From: Nitrosomonas stercoris
GTDB lineage: Bacteria > Pseudomonadota > Gammaproteobacteria > Burkholderiales > Nitrosomonadaceae
DNA: 64,000 bases
Direction: 5' to 3'
NCBI GenBank assembly: GCA_006742785.1
Contig: AP019755.1
Coordinates: 620,001-684,000, forward strand
Position numbers and translations under genes: made by a program. The notes beneath the pieces are model-generated. The model saw nothing but the letters and a program-made list of their open reading frames with translations. It did no database searches and had not been told where the DNA came from. Position 1 is the first letter of the stretch. Each line of letters starts with the position of its first letter. Positions 20,562 through 30,375 of the stretch are shown piece after piece.

Positions 20562-21194
20562 TTACTCATGAGACGATTCTCCCTGGGCATATTGCTCTTC
20601 GCGAACAATATAAGGTGTGATTTCACGCGGCTCGATCGTAATAGGTTGATAAATAACTCGTTTTTGTTCAGGATCATATTTCATTTCCATATGGCCTGAT
20701 AGTGGGAAATCCTTGCGGAATGGGTTTCCAATAAAACCGTAATCCGTAAGAATTCTTCTAAGGTCTGGATGATTATTAAAAACTATGCCATACAAATCAA
20801 AAGCCTCACGCTCATACCAGTTGGCTGAAGGCCATACGGATACAATCGAATCAAGCATAGGAACATCACTGTCTTCTATGAAGACGCGCATACGCAACCT
20901 ATAATTATGCTCGACTGAAAGCAAATGATAAACCACCGCAAAACGCCTATTATCACGCTTATATCCGGCATGCGTATCAGTAGTATATTCACTATAATCC
21001 ACGCCACATAAGTCAATTAATATGTCGAATCTCAGATCCGCGTGATTTTTCAGTGTCCCTGCAACTTCCGTCAAATCATCTTGCGAACGAATCAAAACAG
21101 TTAATTCACCCAAAGCCTGGCTGACATCTTCTAGCTGCCCCCCCAGGATTTGTTGTAAATTTTCCGCCAACTTGCTGATGCGATTCTTTACCAT
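20562..21194 (-). CDS. nuoC: NADH-quinone oxidoreductase subunit C
   Basis: The protein has 210 residues from the ATG at 21194, which is preceded by AGAGGAT. The longer frame to 21287 would overlap nuoB by 85 bases and is rejected. The 30-kDa-subunit signature [25 protein letters not shown] is visible. It packs between NuoB and NuoD in the hydrophilic arm. It is 8 bases downstream of nuoB. Confidence 0.95.
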   Translation of the reverse strand: MVKNRISKLAENLQQILGGQLEDVSQALGELTVLIRSQDDLTEVAGTLKNHADLRFDILIDLCGVDYSEYTTDTHAGYKRDNRRFAVVYHLLSVEHNYRLRMRVFIEDSDVPMLDSIVSVWPSANWYEREAFDLYGIVFNNHPDLRRILTDYGFIGNPFRKDFPLSGHMEMKYDPEQKRVIYQPITIEPREITPYIVREEQYAQGESSHE

Positions 21195-21202
21195 TTCATC
21201 CT

Positions 21203-21679
21203 CTAACGCGCAATTGTGTTTGTGCGCCAAATTTTGTTTTGTAATTGAATAATTCCGTAAAGCAAAGCTTCTGCAGTGGGTGGACAACCCGGCACATAAA
21301 TATCAACCGGCACAATGCGATCACACCCCCGCACAACAGAATAGGAGTAGTGATAATACCCTCCGCCATTTGCGCAAGATCCCATGGAAATTACCCAGCG
21401 CGGCTCAGCCATTTGATCGTAAACTTTACGCAACGCAGGTGCCATTTTGTTACACAACGTACCAGCAACAATCATCACATCCGATTGACGTGGGCTGGGG
21501 CGAAAAACAATCCCAAACCGATCTAAATCGTAACGAGATGCTCCTGTTTGCATCATCTCAACCGCACAACAGGCCAAACCAAACGTCATAGGCCACATGG
21601 AGCCCGTACGCCCCCAATTAATCAAAGCATCCAGATTTGTGGTGACAAAACCTTTATCTAAAGCTCCTTCAATACCCAT
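21203..21679 (-). CDS. nuoB: NADH-quinone oxidoreductase subunit B
   Basis: The 158-residue subunit carries terminal cluster N2, which reduces quinone. The cluster ligands are visible: the CC pair in [10 protein letters not shown], then [10 protein letters not shown] and [13 protein letters not shown]. It starts three bases after the nuoA stop. Confidence 0.97.
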   Translation of the reverse strand: MGIEGALDKGFVTTNLDALINWGRTGSMWPMTFGLACCAVEMMQTGASRYDLDRFGIVFRPSPRQSDVMIVAGTLCNKMAPALRKVYDQMAEPRWVISMGSCANGGGYYHYSYSVVRGCDRIVPVDIYVPGCPPTAEALLYGIIQLQNKIWRTNTIAR

Positions 21680-21682
21680 TGC

Positions 21683-22051
21683 TTAATCCCATTCCAGGGC
21701 ACCTTTGGCCCATTCATAAATAAAACCAACTGTAAGCAATCCGAGAAACATCAGCATCGCAACAAAACCAAACCAGCCAATTTCCTTCAAAGCCACTGCC
21801 CAAGGAAATAGAAATGCTATTTCTAAGTCAAACAAAATAAACAGGATGGCAATCAAATAATAGCGCACATCAAATTTCATACGCGCATCTTCAAATGCGC
21901 CAAACCCACATTCATAAGCAGATAATTTTTCATCATCCGGATTGTTTGGTGCAAGAAACCAACCTGCAGCCAAACACAACACACCCACTATTAAACCTAT
22001 AAAAACAAATAGCAAGATAGGAAAATAATTTCCGAGCATGGTATCTAACAT
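21683..22051 (-). CDS. nuoA: NADH-quinone oxidoreductase subunit A
   Basis: The 122-residue, three-helix membrane subunit is the first gene of the complex I operon. It shows [24 protein letters not shown], broken here by family standards only by length, with the conserved Cys loop that moves in the active/deactive change, followed by [19 protein letters not shown] lies upstream of the ATG at 22051. tRNA-Leu and secG lie directly upstream on the same strand, so the operon may be read from the tpiA promoter. Confidence 0.96.
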   Translation of the reverse strand: MLDTMLGNYFPILLFVFIGLIVGVLCLAAGWFLAPNNPDDEKLSAYECGFGAFEDARMKFDVRYYLIAILFILFDLEIAFLFPWAVALKEIGWFGFVAMLMFLGLLTVGFIYEWAKGALEWD

Positions 22052-22132
22052 TACTGATTCCTTTTAAATCACCGCAGCCATTTTCTACAAATTCATATTG
22101 CGCTGAGCTTAAAACTAAAACCAACTCGCCTG

Positions 22133-22217
22133 TGGTGCCGACGGCGAGAATCGAACTCGCACAGCTTTCGCCACCGCCCCCTCAAGACGGCGTGTCTACC
22201 AATTCCACCACGTCGGC
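22133..22217 (-). tRNA. tRNA-Leu (anticodon GAG)
   Basis: The 85-nt class II tRNA runs from GCCGACG at 22217 to an encoded CCA at 22133. The acceptor stem pairs GCCGACG with CGTCGGC. The anticodon stem CCGTC/GGCGG encloses the loop TTGAGGG, giving anticodon GAG. A long variable arm is present and the T loop is GTTCGATTC. It lies between secG and nuoA, a conserved position in many proteobacteria. Confidence 0.95.
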
Positions 22218-22271
22218 GAATAAACTATTATCACTTATTCTTATCTATTCGCTTCCACAACAGAGAAAGTG

Positions 22272-22631
22272 TTATTGTGGAATCTCACCAACTCTGGAAG
22301 ACGAAGCGTCTTCACTCTCCACATGCTCATCTTTTTTGTTCTCAGCAGATTCCTTATCCACTTGTATCTTTAGATTTTGCATCACACTATCATCATCCTT
22401 AGGCTCTCCCGAATAATAAGTAAGTGTTAGACTCGTGATAAAAAAAATAGTTGTTATTACTGCGGTTGATCTACTCAAAAAATTTGCGGAGCCACTTGCA
22501 CCAAATAAGCTCCCGGAAGAACCTGCACCAAATGCTGCCCCCATATCCGCGCCTTTCCCTTGCTGCAACAAGACCAAGACAATGATTGCTATTCCCCCAG
22601 CGATATGTAAAAACCAAACCAGTGTTTCCAC
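22272..22631 (-). CDS. secG: Preprotein translocase subunit SecG
   Basis: The 119-residue protein has two membrane helices (about residues 2-20 and 52-72). The SecG hallmark LLQQGKGADMGAAFG and GSSGSLFGASGSANFLSR lie between them, and an acidic Glu/Asp-rich tail follows. SecG assists SecYE during ATP-driven protein export. It lies 18 bases downstream of tpiA, the standard arrangement. Confidence 0.95.
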   Translation of the reverse strand: METLVWFLHIAGGIAIIVLVLLQQGKGADMGAAFGAGSSGSLFGASGSANFLSRSTAVITTIFFITSLTLTYYSGEPKDDDSVMQNLKIQVDKESAENKKDEHVESEDASSSRVGEIPQ

Positions 22632-22649
22632 AATATATTTTACCCCCGA

Positions 22650-23408
22650 TCAACTCTGTGACGCCAAACAAATCGAAACAAACTCTGCTGGCACTAATGA
22701 AGCGCCCCCAATCAATCCGCCATCAATATCAGGCATGGCAAACAATTCAGAGGCATTATTTGCTTTAACACTTCCGCCATACACTATTTGTACAGCAGCA
22801 GCAATTTCGTTGCTATGTGTGGCAACTCGTTGTCTTATGAAAGCATGGATATCTTGTGCCTGCTGAGGAGTTGCAGTTTTCCCCGTACCGATAGCCCACA
22901 CTGGCTCATACGCTATAACTGAATTCTTTATTGCCTCGATCCCAGCCAAATCAATCACTGCGTCCAACTGTTCCGCGATGACCCGCTCCGTTTCATTCGC
23001 TTCACGTTGCTCCAGCGTTTCACCAACACATAGTATGGGTAGAAGTGATTGCTTTTGTGCCGCACAGAATTTCTCCGCAATCGACTGATTATCTTCACCG
23101 TACAACGTGCGTCGCTCTGAATGACCAACAATCACATACTGACACCCAAAATCAGCCAACATACTTGCTGACACCTCGCCTGTGTACGCACCATGGGAAT
23201 GCTGACTGACATTTTGTCCGCCCCACGCAACCCGAGAACCTTCCAACATTAATTGCACTTGTTGCAGGTAAGGATAAGGCACACATACTGCACAGGATGT
23301 ATTTTGTAATGTCTGAGAGCCCGCAACAATTGCTGCCAATAACTCTCGATTCTGCGCCAGATCACCATGCATTTTCCAGTTCCCAGCTACAAAACCTGTG
23401 CGCGCCAT
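22650..23408 (-). CDS. tpiA: Triosephosphate isomerase
   Basis: The 252-residue TIM barrel interconverts dihydroxyacetone phosphate and glyceraldehyde 3-phosphate. Catalytic motifs are GNWKMHG (Lys near residue 12), VGHSERR (His near 96) and AYEPVWAIGTGKTATPQQ (Glu near 167 and the flexible loop 6). GGAGGG precedes the ATG. It is the first gene of a minus-strand run tpiA-secG-tRNA-Leu-nuo, with a good promoter at 23447-23475. Confidence 0.97.
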   Translation of the reverse strand: MARTGFVAGNWKMHGDLAQNRELLAAIVAGSQTLQNTSCAVCVPYPYLQQVQLMLEGSRVAWGGQNVSQHSHGAYTGEVSASMLADFGCQYVIVGHSERRTLYGEDNQSIAEKFCAAQKQSLLPILCVGETLEQREANETERVIAEQLDAVIDLAGIEAIKNSVIAYEPVWAIGTGKTATPQQAQDIHAFIRQRVATHSNEIAAAVQIVYGGSVKANNASELFAMPDIDGGLIGGASLVPAEFVSICLASQS

Positions 23409-23446
23409 CTAACTCCCTCCGACTTCAAGCCCGTAAAAATCAAAGG

Positions 23447-23475
23447 ATGCTACCCGTGAAACCAGATCACGTCAA
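23447..23475 (-). promoter_or_regulatory. Sigma-70-type promoter for tpiA (and probably secG and downstream genes)
   Basis: The minus strand has TTGACG (23475-23470), a 17-base spacer and TAGCAT (23452-23447), 38 bases before the tpiA ATG. No equally good promoter was noticed in front of nuoA, so it may serve the whole run. Confidence 0.55.
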
Positions 23476-23551
23476 TGCCCGTATAACCGAATCCAAACAG
23501 AAAACCCTCAATATCAAACCAATGCTTAACTTACTGCGCCTCAGAGCGAAA

Positions 23552-23557
23552 TATAAT
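23552..23557 (+). promoter_or_regulatory. Candidate -10 element of gpmA
   Basis: A perfect TATAAT lies 53 bases before the gpmA ATG at 23611. No convincing -35 is seen at 16-18 bases upstream, so the call rests on the -10 and its position in the divergent tpiA/gpmA intergenic region. Confidence 0.4.
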
Positions 23558-23610
23558 AAAATACCCCTTCTATTCGAGTAAAATTGCTCCTGACTAACTA
23601 TAGGGCCAAC

Positions 23611-24360
23611 ATGAAAAAACTTGTTCTTCTACGACATGGAGAGAGCACCTGGAACCAAGAAAATCGCTTTACCGGCTGGACTGACGTTGATTTGACACTT
23701 AAAGGAATCGAGGAAGCCAAAAACGCGGGAATATTACTCCGCAAAAATGGTTTTGTCTTCGATATTGCATACACATCTTTGCTTAAACGCGCCATCCGTA
23801 CGTTATGGCTGGCACTCGATGAAATGGATCAGATGTGGACGCCAACCGAGCTCGATTGGCGACTTAACGAACGCCATTACGGCGCACTACAAGGCCTAAA
23901 TAAAGCAGAAACCGCCAAGCAATATGGAGATGAACAAGTATTAATATGGCGACGCAGCTATGACACTCGCCCTCCAGCCATCACCACTCATGATAAACGC
24001 TACCCTGGCCTTGATATTCGCTACCGCAATCTCGCAACTAATGATATTCCTGTTGCTGAGAGTCTCAAGGATACGGTAGCCAGATTTCTTCCTTATTGGA
24101 ATCAATCCATTGCGCCACAAATTAAAGCAGAAAAAAAAGTCATTATTGTTGCGCATGGCAATTCCTTACGTGCTTTGGTCAAACATCTCGATACAATTTC
24201 CGATCAGAATATTTTGAATTACAACATTCCAACCGGCATCCCCCTGATTTATGAATTAAATGACGATTTACAACCCATAAAAAATTACTATCTAGGTAGT
24301 ACAGACGAAGTTCAGGAAGCTATTTCAGCAGTTGCAAATCAAGGCAAATCTGGAGCTTGA
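23611..24360 (+). CDS. gpmA: 2,3-bisphosphoglycerate-dependent phosphoglycerate mutase
   Basis: The enzyme has 249 residues, the usual length of the cofactor-dependent type. The histidine-phosphatase motif LLRHGES with the phospho-accepting His at residue 9 opens the protein. [30 protein letters not shown] and the second His in [13 protein letters not shown] follow. It interconverts 3- and 2-phosphoglycerate. A TTG-initiated extension to 23584 is less likely because family members start at [10 protein letters not shown]. The envC-like gene follows after 59 bases. Confidence 0.96.
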   Translation: MKKLVLLRHGESTWNQENRFTGWTDVDLTLKGIEEAKNAGILLRKNGFVFDIAYTSLLKRAIRTLWLALDEMDQMWTPTELDWRLNERHYGALQGLNKAETAKQYGDEQVLIWRRSYDTRPPAITTHDKRYPGLDIRYRNLATNDIPVAESLKDTVARFLPYWNQSIAPQIKAEKKVIIVAHGNSLRALVKHLDTISDQNILNYNIPTGIPLIYELNDDLQPIKNYYLGSTDEVQEAISAVANQGKSGA

Positions 24361-24419
24361 TGTTCGCTGATTTGATCATTAAAACAATCATATCAACGTG
24401 GCCCCAATCTCGCGTAAGA

Positions 24420-25643
24420 ATGAAACAGATAACAGGAATTACATATCTTCTGTTACTAGCTGGTGTACTTGTACCTTCTTTAGGTCACACACTTCCGCAA
24501 ACCAATCGAGATAACCAAAAACAGCTACACGATTTACGCTCCCGTATTGATACACTGCAAAAAAATTTAGATGATAAAAAATCTTCTGAAGCCAAAGCGG
24601 CTGATGCACTGCGTGATTCTGAGCGCTCAATCAATGATCTGCACAATCAACTTACACAACTCATCGCTCAGCAAAAAAAAGTACAAACCAAACTTAACCA
24701 TTTGCAGCATGAATCTGCTCAACTCAAAAACGAAACCATCACCAAGCAGACCCAACTTGGAAAATTAATTTATTACCAACATCTAGCAAAACACAACGAA
24801 CACCTGCAATTATTATTCAAACAAGATAATTTGGACAAAGCGACACGTAATTTTTATTATTACCAATACATAGCACAAGCGCGTTCTAAAAATATTGACG
24901 ATTTGCACAGTCAGTTAACTAAGTTAGATACATTGGTACAAGCAAGTCGTAGCCAGCATCAATCCCTTGAACAACTTCATAATAAACAATTACAACAAAA
25001 ACAACAGCTGGAACTCGAGAAAAAACGGCGTTCAGAAATCCTGACATCTCTTTCCAAGGAAGTTTCTCATCAGCAAAAAAAAATCACCCAATTAAAACAA
25101 GATGAACAACGTCTTACTAAACTGATCGAAGAACTCAACAGAAAATTAGCACTGGCACGTCAAAAAAAACAAGCGGCTAAACATAAAAGCAATCAAGCCG
25201 TTTTACGCAATAACAAATTACCAGGTGCCGTTGAACAAAAAGGTGCCTTTGCTGCACTAAAGGGAAAATTAAGATTGCCCGTCCGAGGAGTGCTGCTAAA
25301 TCGTTTCGGCAGTAAGCGCGAAAACGGTGGTATAAAATGGCGAGGATTATTCATTCGCTCTACAGAAGGCAGTGAGGTAAAAGCAATTGCAAAAGGAGAA
25401 GTTATATTTTCCGACTGGCTGCGAGGATTTGGTAATTTATTGATTTTGGATCACGGCAACAACTATATGAGTCTATATGGCAATAATGAAGCGGTTTATA
25501 AACAAGTCGGTAACAAAGTTAAAAGTGGTGATACGATAGCAATTGTTGGTAACAGTGGCGGCAACGCTGAATCCGGCTTGTATTTCGAGCTTCGGTATCA
25601 GGGTAAACCATTCGACCCCCTCGGCTGGGTAAAAATAGAATAA
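24420..25643 (+). CDS. envC: EnvC-type murein hydrolase activator (coiled coil plus degenerate LytM domain)
   Basis: The protein has 407 residues from the ATG at 24420, where a signal peptide begins (MKQITGITYLLLLAGVLVPS). An upstream start at 24360 would hide it. Residues about 30-250 form a Gln/Lys-rich coiled coil. The C-terminal 110 residues are an M23/LytM fold (LNRFGSKRENGGIKWRGLFI to DPLGWVKIE). The zinc ligands of active M23 enzymes are absent: WRGLFI replaces the H-x-G-x-D segment and LYFELR replaces H-x-H. This matches EnvC, which activates AmiA/AmiB amidases at the division site and does not cut peptidoglycan itself. The gpmA-envC-ctpA order is common in proteobacteria. Confidence 0.85.
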   Translation: MKQITGITYLLLLAGVLVPSLGHTLPQTNRDNQKQLHDLRSRIDTLQKNLDDKKSSEAKAADALRDSERSINDLHNQLTQLIAQQKKVQTKLNHLQHESAQLKNETITKQTQLGKLIYYQHLAKHNEHLQLLFKQDNLDKATRNFYYYQYIAQARSKNIDDLHSQLTKLDTLVQASRSQHQSLEQLHNKQLQQKQQLELEKKRRSEILTSLSKEVSHQQKKITQLKQDEQRLTKLIEELNRKLALARQKKQAAKHKSNQAVLRNNKLPGAVEQKGAFAALKGKLRLPVRGVLLNRFGSKRENGGIKWRGLFIRSTEGSEVKAIAKGEVIFSDWLRGFGNLLILDHGNNYMSLYGNNEAVYKQVGNKVKSGDTIAIVGNSGGNAESGLYFELRYQGKPFDPLGWVKIE

Positions 25644-25732
25644 TTTTTAAAAGCTAATAGCAACTGCAACTAAATAAAAATTTAATTAACTTAGTACTTA
25701 TTTCTTCCAAAAAAGTGTGGAGCAGATACACC

Positions 25733-27154
25733 ATGCGTAATGTTATGAACAAAATCAGTTTAATTTTTATCGGCGTTGTCGCCGGAGTCATGGTGAGCTT
25801 GAATTTTTCTGCCATAGCCAACAAAGAAATCAAGGAAGAATCTGTAGTACACACACTTCCCATCGAGGAATTGCGTACGTTTTCGCAAGTATTTGGTCGT
25901 ATCAAAAGCGATTATGTTGAACCTGTAGAAGATAAAAAATTAATCACTGAGGCCATTAACGGCATGCTGGTTGGACTAGATCCACACTCAGCCTTTCTGG
26001 ACAGCGAAGAATACAAAGAGCTACAAATTGGAACACAAGGTGAATTCGGTGGGCTAGGCATACAAGTCACGATGGAAGATGGACTTGTCAAAGTCATTTC
26101 ACCCATTGAGGACACACCTGCTTACCGGGCTGGTATCAAAACAGGCGATCTCATTATGAAAATTGATGACACCGCAGTTAAAGGCATGACGCTCAATGAT
26201 GCTATCAAACGCATGCGCGGCAAACCTGATACTTCAATCGCACTCACTGTTATTCGTGAAGGAGAAGCAGAACCGCTTGTCTTCACACTCGTGCGTGCCA
26301 TTATCAAAATTGAAAGTGTTAAATCCAAACTAGTCGAACCTGGCTATGGTTATATACGTATTACCCAATTCCAGGAGCGCACTGGAGAAGCTTTGGCTGA
26401 AGCCATTGCTAAGCTTTATAAGACAAGCAAAGTACCAATGAAAGGATTAGTTCTGGATTTAAGAAATGATCCAGGCGGCTTGCTCAATAGTGCTGTGGCT
26501 GTCTCAGCTGCTTTCTTACCCAAAAATTCGCTCATCGTTTATACCGAAGGGCGCACCAGCGATGCAAAAATGCAATTGCGAGCTAATCCTGAATACTATT
26601 TACGCAATACTGGCCGTGATTTTCTGGAAAACTTGCCACTCAGTATTAAAACCATTCCGATGGTAACGCTGGTTAACGGTGGATCAGCTTCCGCATCAGA
26701 AATTGTTGCGGGCGCGTTACAAGATTACAAGCGTTCTGTCATTATGGGCTCACAAACCTTTGGCAAAGGTTCTGTACAAACTATTTTGCCATTGACAAAC
26801 AATACCGCTATTAAACTAACAACCGCGCGCTACTACACACCTAACGGGCAATCGATACAAGCCAAAGGTATTACGCCAGATATCCTGGATGAAGAAACAG
26901 ATAATAATTCGCGCTTGTTACGTGAAATCGATCTTAATCGTCACCTAGACAATGGTCACGAAGAAGAAGCCAAGCAAAAAGAAGCAGCTAAGGCTTCTAA
27001 AAAATCGAAGAAGGAAGCGGATAAAAAGGCAAAAAAACATGAGCTGATGGAATTTGGGTCAGAAGACGACCAGTTACTTGTCAAAGCCATTGATCATCTA
27101 AAAACCATGACGGAAAAACCCAAACAAAAAACAGCTAATTTAACTAAGGATTAA
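25733..27154 (+). CDS. ctpA: Carboxy-terminal processing protease, S41 family (CtpA/Prc-like)
   Basis: The protein has 473 residues from the ATG at 25733, with GGAG upstream; a GTG at 25715 is an alternative. It has an N-terminal signal or anchor (ISLIFIGVVAGVMVSLNF), an N-terminal domain with GLDPHSAFLD, and a PDZ domain (about residues 90-175, EFGGLGIQVTMED and PAYRAGIKTGDLI). The S41 catalytic region carries NGGSASASEIVAGALQD with the nucleophilic Ser, and a Lys about 25 residues later in TFGKGSVQT. The C-terminus is an Ala/Lys-rich tail. It cleaves periplasmic proteins and may control peptidoglycan hydrolases. It lies between envC and moeB. Confidence 0.93.
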   Translation: MRNVMNKISLIFIGVVAGVMVSLNFSAIANKEIKEESVVHTLPIEELRTFSQVFGRIKSDYVEPVEDKKLITEAINGMLVGLDPHSAFLDSEEYKELQIGTQGEFGGLGIQVTMEDGLVKVISPIEDTPAYRAGIKTGDLIMKIDDTAVKGMTLNDAIKRMRGKPDTSIALTVIREGEAEPLVFTLVRAIIKIESVKSKLVEPGYGYIRITQFQERTGEALAEAIAKLYKTSKVPMKGLVLDLRNDPGGLLNSAVAVSAAFLPKNSLIVYTEGRTSDAKMQLRANPEYYLRNTGRDFLENLPLSIKTIPMVTLVNGGSASASEIVAGALQDYKRSVIMGSQTFGKGSVQTILPLTNNTAIKLTTARYYTPNGQSIQAKGITPDILDEETDNNSRLLREIDLNRHLDNGHEEEAKQKEAAKASKKSKKEADKKAKKHELMEFGSEDDQLLVKAIDHLKTMTEKPKQKTANLTKD

Positions 27155-27181
27155 TTCCTAACCCAAGATGGCGGAGCAGCA

Positions 27182-27943
27182 GTGGATGATCAACAATTAT
27201 TACGCTACAGCCGCCATATTTTATTGCCTGAAATTGATATCGAAGGTCAGGAAAAACTCGCACAATCTCGTGTTTTTATATTAGGAGCAGGAGGATTAGG
27301 CTCTCCTGCTGCACTGTATCTTGCTGCAAGTGGTATTGGCACACTTACCATTTGCGATCATGATCACGTTGATCTCACCAATCTGCAGCGACAAATCCTA
27401 CATGACACAGCCTCAATTGGACAGCTCAAAGTCCATTCTGCTCAAAACACCCTACAACGCATTAATCCGGAAATAGATATTATTCCGTTGTCTGAACACG
27501 CCTCACTGGATTTGCTGCAACAAGAAATAGCCAAAGTCGATGCAGTGGTAGATGCCAGTGACAATTTCTCCGTACGCCACCAACTGAATCAGGCCTGCCT
27601 ACAGCATCACAAGCCATTAATATCTGGCGCTGCTGTGCGCTTTAGCGGACAAATCACCGTATTTGATTTACGCCACAATAACAGCCCTTGCTACCATTGC
27701 CTATTTCCTGAAACAGGGGATAGTGATGATCCTGAATGTGCCATGATGGGGGTATTTTCACCATTAACCGGCATCATCGGTTGCATGCAAGCAGCTGAAA
27801 CTATCAAAATTTTATTGGGAATTGGCACTACACTGTGCGGTCGTTTATTGACATTGGAAGGACTCACCATGCACTGGCGCACCTTCAACTTCGGCAAGGA
27901 TCCGCATTGCCCCGCTTGCAGCCTGATCACAACACACAGCTGA
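27182..27943 (+). CDS. moeB: Molybdopterin-synthase adenylyltransferase-like protein (MoeB/ThiF family), GTG start
   Basis: The 253-residue E1-like protein has the ATP-binding GAGGLGSPAALYLAASG near residue 30 and the conserved R-x(4)-R-Q region in NLQRQILH. The zinc ligands CYHC and CPAC lie in the second half. It adenylates the C-terminus of a small sulfur carrier, MoaD in molybdenum cofactor synthesis or ThiS in thiamine synthesis. There is no fused rhodanese domain. Translation begins at a GTG seven bases after GGAG. The gene is 27 bases after ctpA. MoeB or ThiF cannot be told apart from sequence alone. Confidence 0.85.
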   Translation: MDDQQLLRYSRHILLPEIDIEGQEKLAQSRVFILGAGGLGSPAALYLAASGIGTLTICDHDHVDLTNLQRQILHDTASIGQLKVHSAQNTLQRINPEIDIIPLSEHASLDLLQQEIAKVDAVVDASDNFSVRHQLNQACLQHHKPLISGAAVRFSGQITVFDLRHNNSPCYHCLFPETGDSDDPECAMMGVFSPLTGIIGCMQAAETIKILLGIGTTLCGRLLTLEGLTMHWRTFNFGKDPHCPACSLITTHS

Positions 27944-27961
27944 TTCCGGCCACATTATTAG

Positions 27962-29713
27962 CTATGTTGTTGTCTGAAACTTTGCTGTTGCTAATCGTTG
28001 ATACAAATCACTGGATTGCATTAATTCCGTGTGTGATCCCAATCCTGCCAAACGTCCTTGATGTATCAGCGCAATACGATCAGAGGCAACAACTGTACTC
28101 AAACGATGCGCAATAACCAGCGTTGTGCGCTGCGCACTTAATTTTGCCAACGCTTGTTGCACTTTATTTTCACTTTGACCATCTAACGCACTGGTTGCCT
28201 CATCCAGCAACAAAATAGGCGCATCCGCCAAAATAGCACGCGCAATTGCCAAGCGCTGCCTTTGTCCGCCTGATACACCTAAGCCACTGTCACCCAAATT
28301 GGTCTGATAACCTTGCGGCAACGACACGATAAAATCATGGATAAAAGCAGCTTTTGCTGCTGCAATAATGTCTTCATGCGTTGCTTCCGGATTTGCATAG
28401 CGCAAATTCTGTTCAATTGAACCATGAAACAAGGCTGGATTCTGCGACACCAAAGCAAAACTACGTCGGAGATCAGACAAATTCAACGCTCGAATATCGA
28501 CTCCTTCCAGCTTGATGCTACCCGATCGCACATCATAAAAACGTAATAACAAATCAAACAAAGTTGATTTACCTGCGCCGGATAATCCAACCAGCGCCAA
28601 CGTTTCACCTGGCTGAATCGCTAATGAAAAATGATTGATCACCTGCAATTCTGGGCGCGAAGAATAAGTAAAACACACTTCCTGAAAAACAATATTGCCG
28701 CGCACAACAGGTAATTGAACAGGATCAACAGGAGAGCTAATTTGACAAGGCTCTTCTAGTAATTCAATGGTGCGTTCTGCAGCACCTGCTGCGCGTTGTA
28801 AATCACCCAACACCTCCGAGACTGACCCAACCGCTGAACCAGAAATGATGCTATAAAAAATAAATGCGGCTAATTCTCCCCCGCTAATTTTGCCCGCAAT
28901 CACATCCATGCCCCCAACCCACAGCATCATTCCAATAGCACCAAATACCAACACGATCACCACCGCAACTAACCAGGCGCGTTGCAATGTTCGATGGCGC
29001 GCAATATGAAATGCTTCTTCTACATACTGATCGAAGAGTATCTTGTCCGCTGCTTGATGGTTATAAGCCTGCACAGTTTTAATTTGTCCCAACATTTCCC
29101 CAACATACGCGCCCACCACAGCTACTTTATCCTGACTTTGGCGTGATAACGCTCGTACTCGCCGACCAAATAACAAAATTGGCACCACAACCAATGGAAT
29201 ACTAAGCACCACAATGAGCGCTAATTTGCTATTCGTCACAAACAACAAAATCACACCGCCAATCAGCATGATCAGATTACGTAATGCCACTGAAGCAGAA
29301 GAACCCACCACGGACTGCAACAAAGTCATATCCGTCGTCAAGCGCGATTGAATCTCTAAACTGCGATTCGTCTCAAAAAACCCGGGATGCAACTCAATTA
29401 AATGTGCAAAAACTGCACGACGTATATCCGCAACCACACGCTCACCTAACCAAGTTACCCAGTAATAACGCGTAAATGTACCTATCGCCAGCAAAACAAC
29501 TAACCCGATAAAAATCAAAACATATTGTGCTAACAATTCAGGCGATTGCGTAGCAAACCCTTGATCGACTAACAGCCGTATCCCTTGCCCAATTGACAGC
29601 GTAATACCAGCGGTGACAAACAGTGCCAGCAAACTGAAACCGATTGCTAATTTATAAGGTCTAAGGAAAGCAGCTGTCTTGAGAACTGCTCGCCAGCGAT
29701 CATTTGCCATCAA
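27962..29713 (-). CDS. ABC exporter, fused permease and ATPase (MsbA/type IV-like)
   Basis: The 583-residue half-transporter has six membrane helices in residues 20-310, including the GERVVADIRRAVFAHLI coupling region. An ATPase domain follows with Walker A GLSGAGKST, signature LGVSGGQRQRL, Walker B ILLLDEATSALD and an H-loop in VIAHRLSTV. It would work as a homodimer exporting a lipid or drug. Resemblance to MsbA is general and the substrate is not identifiable. It ends 18 bases from the converging moeB gene. Confidence 0.85.
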   Translation of the reverse strand: MMANDRWRAVLKTAAFLRPYKLAIGFSLLALFVTAGITLSIGQGIRLLVDQGFATQSPELLAQYVLIFIGLVVLLAIGTFTRYYWVTWLGERVVADIRRAVFAHLIELHPGFFETNRSLEIQSRLTTDMTLLQSVVGSSASVALRNLIMLIGGVILLFVTNSKLALIVVLSIPLVVVPILLFGRRVRALSRQSQDKVAVVGAYVGEMLGQIKTVQAYNHQAADKILFDQYVEEAFHIARHRTLQRAWLVAVVIVLVFGAIGMMLWVGGMDVIAGKISGGELAAFIFYSIISGSAVGSVSEVLGDLQRAAGAAERTIELLEEPCQISSPVDPVQLPVVRGNIVFQEVCFTYSSRPELQVINHFSLAIQPGETLALVGLSGAGKSTLFDLLLRFYDVRSGSIKLEGVDIRALNLSDLRRSFALVSQNPALFHGSIEQNLRYANPEATHEDIIAAAKAAFIHDFIVSLPQGYQTNLGDSGLGVSGGQRQRLAIARAILADAPILLLDEATSALDGQSENKVQQALAKLSAQRTTLVIAHRLSTVVASDRIALIHQGRLAGLGSHTELMQSSDLYQRLATAKFQTTT

Positions 29714-29773
29714 TATAAGTGAATGATAAAAGAGATTAAAAAGTGAACATTACGCTATTGCTACAACCGCAGG

Positions 29774-29779
29774 TATAAT
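29774..29779 (+). promoter_or_regulatory. Candidate -10 element of the phosphatase gene
   Basis: A perfect TATAAT lies 35 bases before the ATG at 29814, in the divergent region between the ABC exporter and the phosphatase. No convincing -35 element was found. Confidence 0.4.
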
Positions 29780-29813
29780 TACAGGTTTTTAACTTATTAC
29801 AATAACGAGATAA

Positions 29814-30329
29814 ATGGGATATTCGCAAGCAGAAAAAACTAATGTGCTGTTCGTCTGCATGGGAAATATTTGCCGATCACCCACCGCAGATGCCGTCTTC
29901 AAACACCATGTCAAATCCGCAGGGCTGGAGCATTTCATCTATATTGACTCTGCCGGCACCCATGCTTACCACATTGGCAACCCACCTGATCGTCGCTCGC
30001 AACAAGCCGCACTCAAACGTGGTTACAACATGCAAGATTTACGCGCTAGAAAAGTCGCCCCAGAAGATTTTTCCCGCTTTCAATATATCTTAGCCATGGA
30101 CTATCACAATTTAGAATTACTGCAAAAGGATTGTCCACCAGAATATCAGGATAGACTGGGATTATTCTTGCAATATAGTAATCAATGGAATACCCGTAAA
30201 GAAGTCCCTGATCCTTACTTTGGGGGCAGCCATGGTTTTGAAAAAGTATTGGATCTGGTAGAAGATGCAAGCCAAGGCTTACTCAAGCATCTTTCTGATC
30301 AATATCGCACTAATGCAGTGGAGCGTTAA
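29814..30329 (+). CDS. Low-molecular-weight protein-tyrosine-phosphatase
   Basis: The 171-residue protein shows the P-loop C-x(5)-R-S (CMGNICRS, Cys15 to Arg21) and the general-acid Asp in VPDPYFGG (Asp133). STGTH-like AGTHAYHIGNPPDRRS is also typical. It hydrolyses phosphotyrosine or a related phosphomonoester in the cytoplasm. No tyrosine-kinase or capsule gene is adjacent, so it is probably a stand-alone YfkJ-like enzyme. GAGA before the ATG is a weak ribosome site. Confidence 0.92.
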   Translation: MGYSQAEKTNVLFVCMGNICRSPTADAVFKHHVKSAGLEHFIYIDSAGTHAYHIGNPPDRRSQQAALKRGYNMQDLRARKVAPEDFSRFQYILAMDYHNLELLQKDCPPEYQDRLGLFLQYSNQWNTRKEVPDPYFGGSHGFEKVLDLVEDASQGLLKHLSDQYRTNAVER

Positions 30330-30375
30330 ATAGCCAGAGATCTCTGAAAACCATAAATTCATTTTCTCATCACCA

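Noticed and set aside
30335..30346. Perfect palindrome CAGAGATCTCTG after the phosphatase gene
   Set aside because: It has no loop or T tract to make it a terminator, and a 12-base palindrome can occur by chance in a genome of this size.
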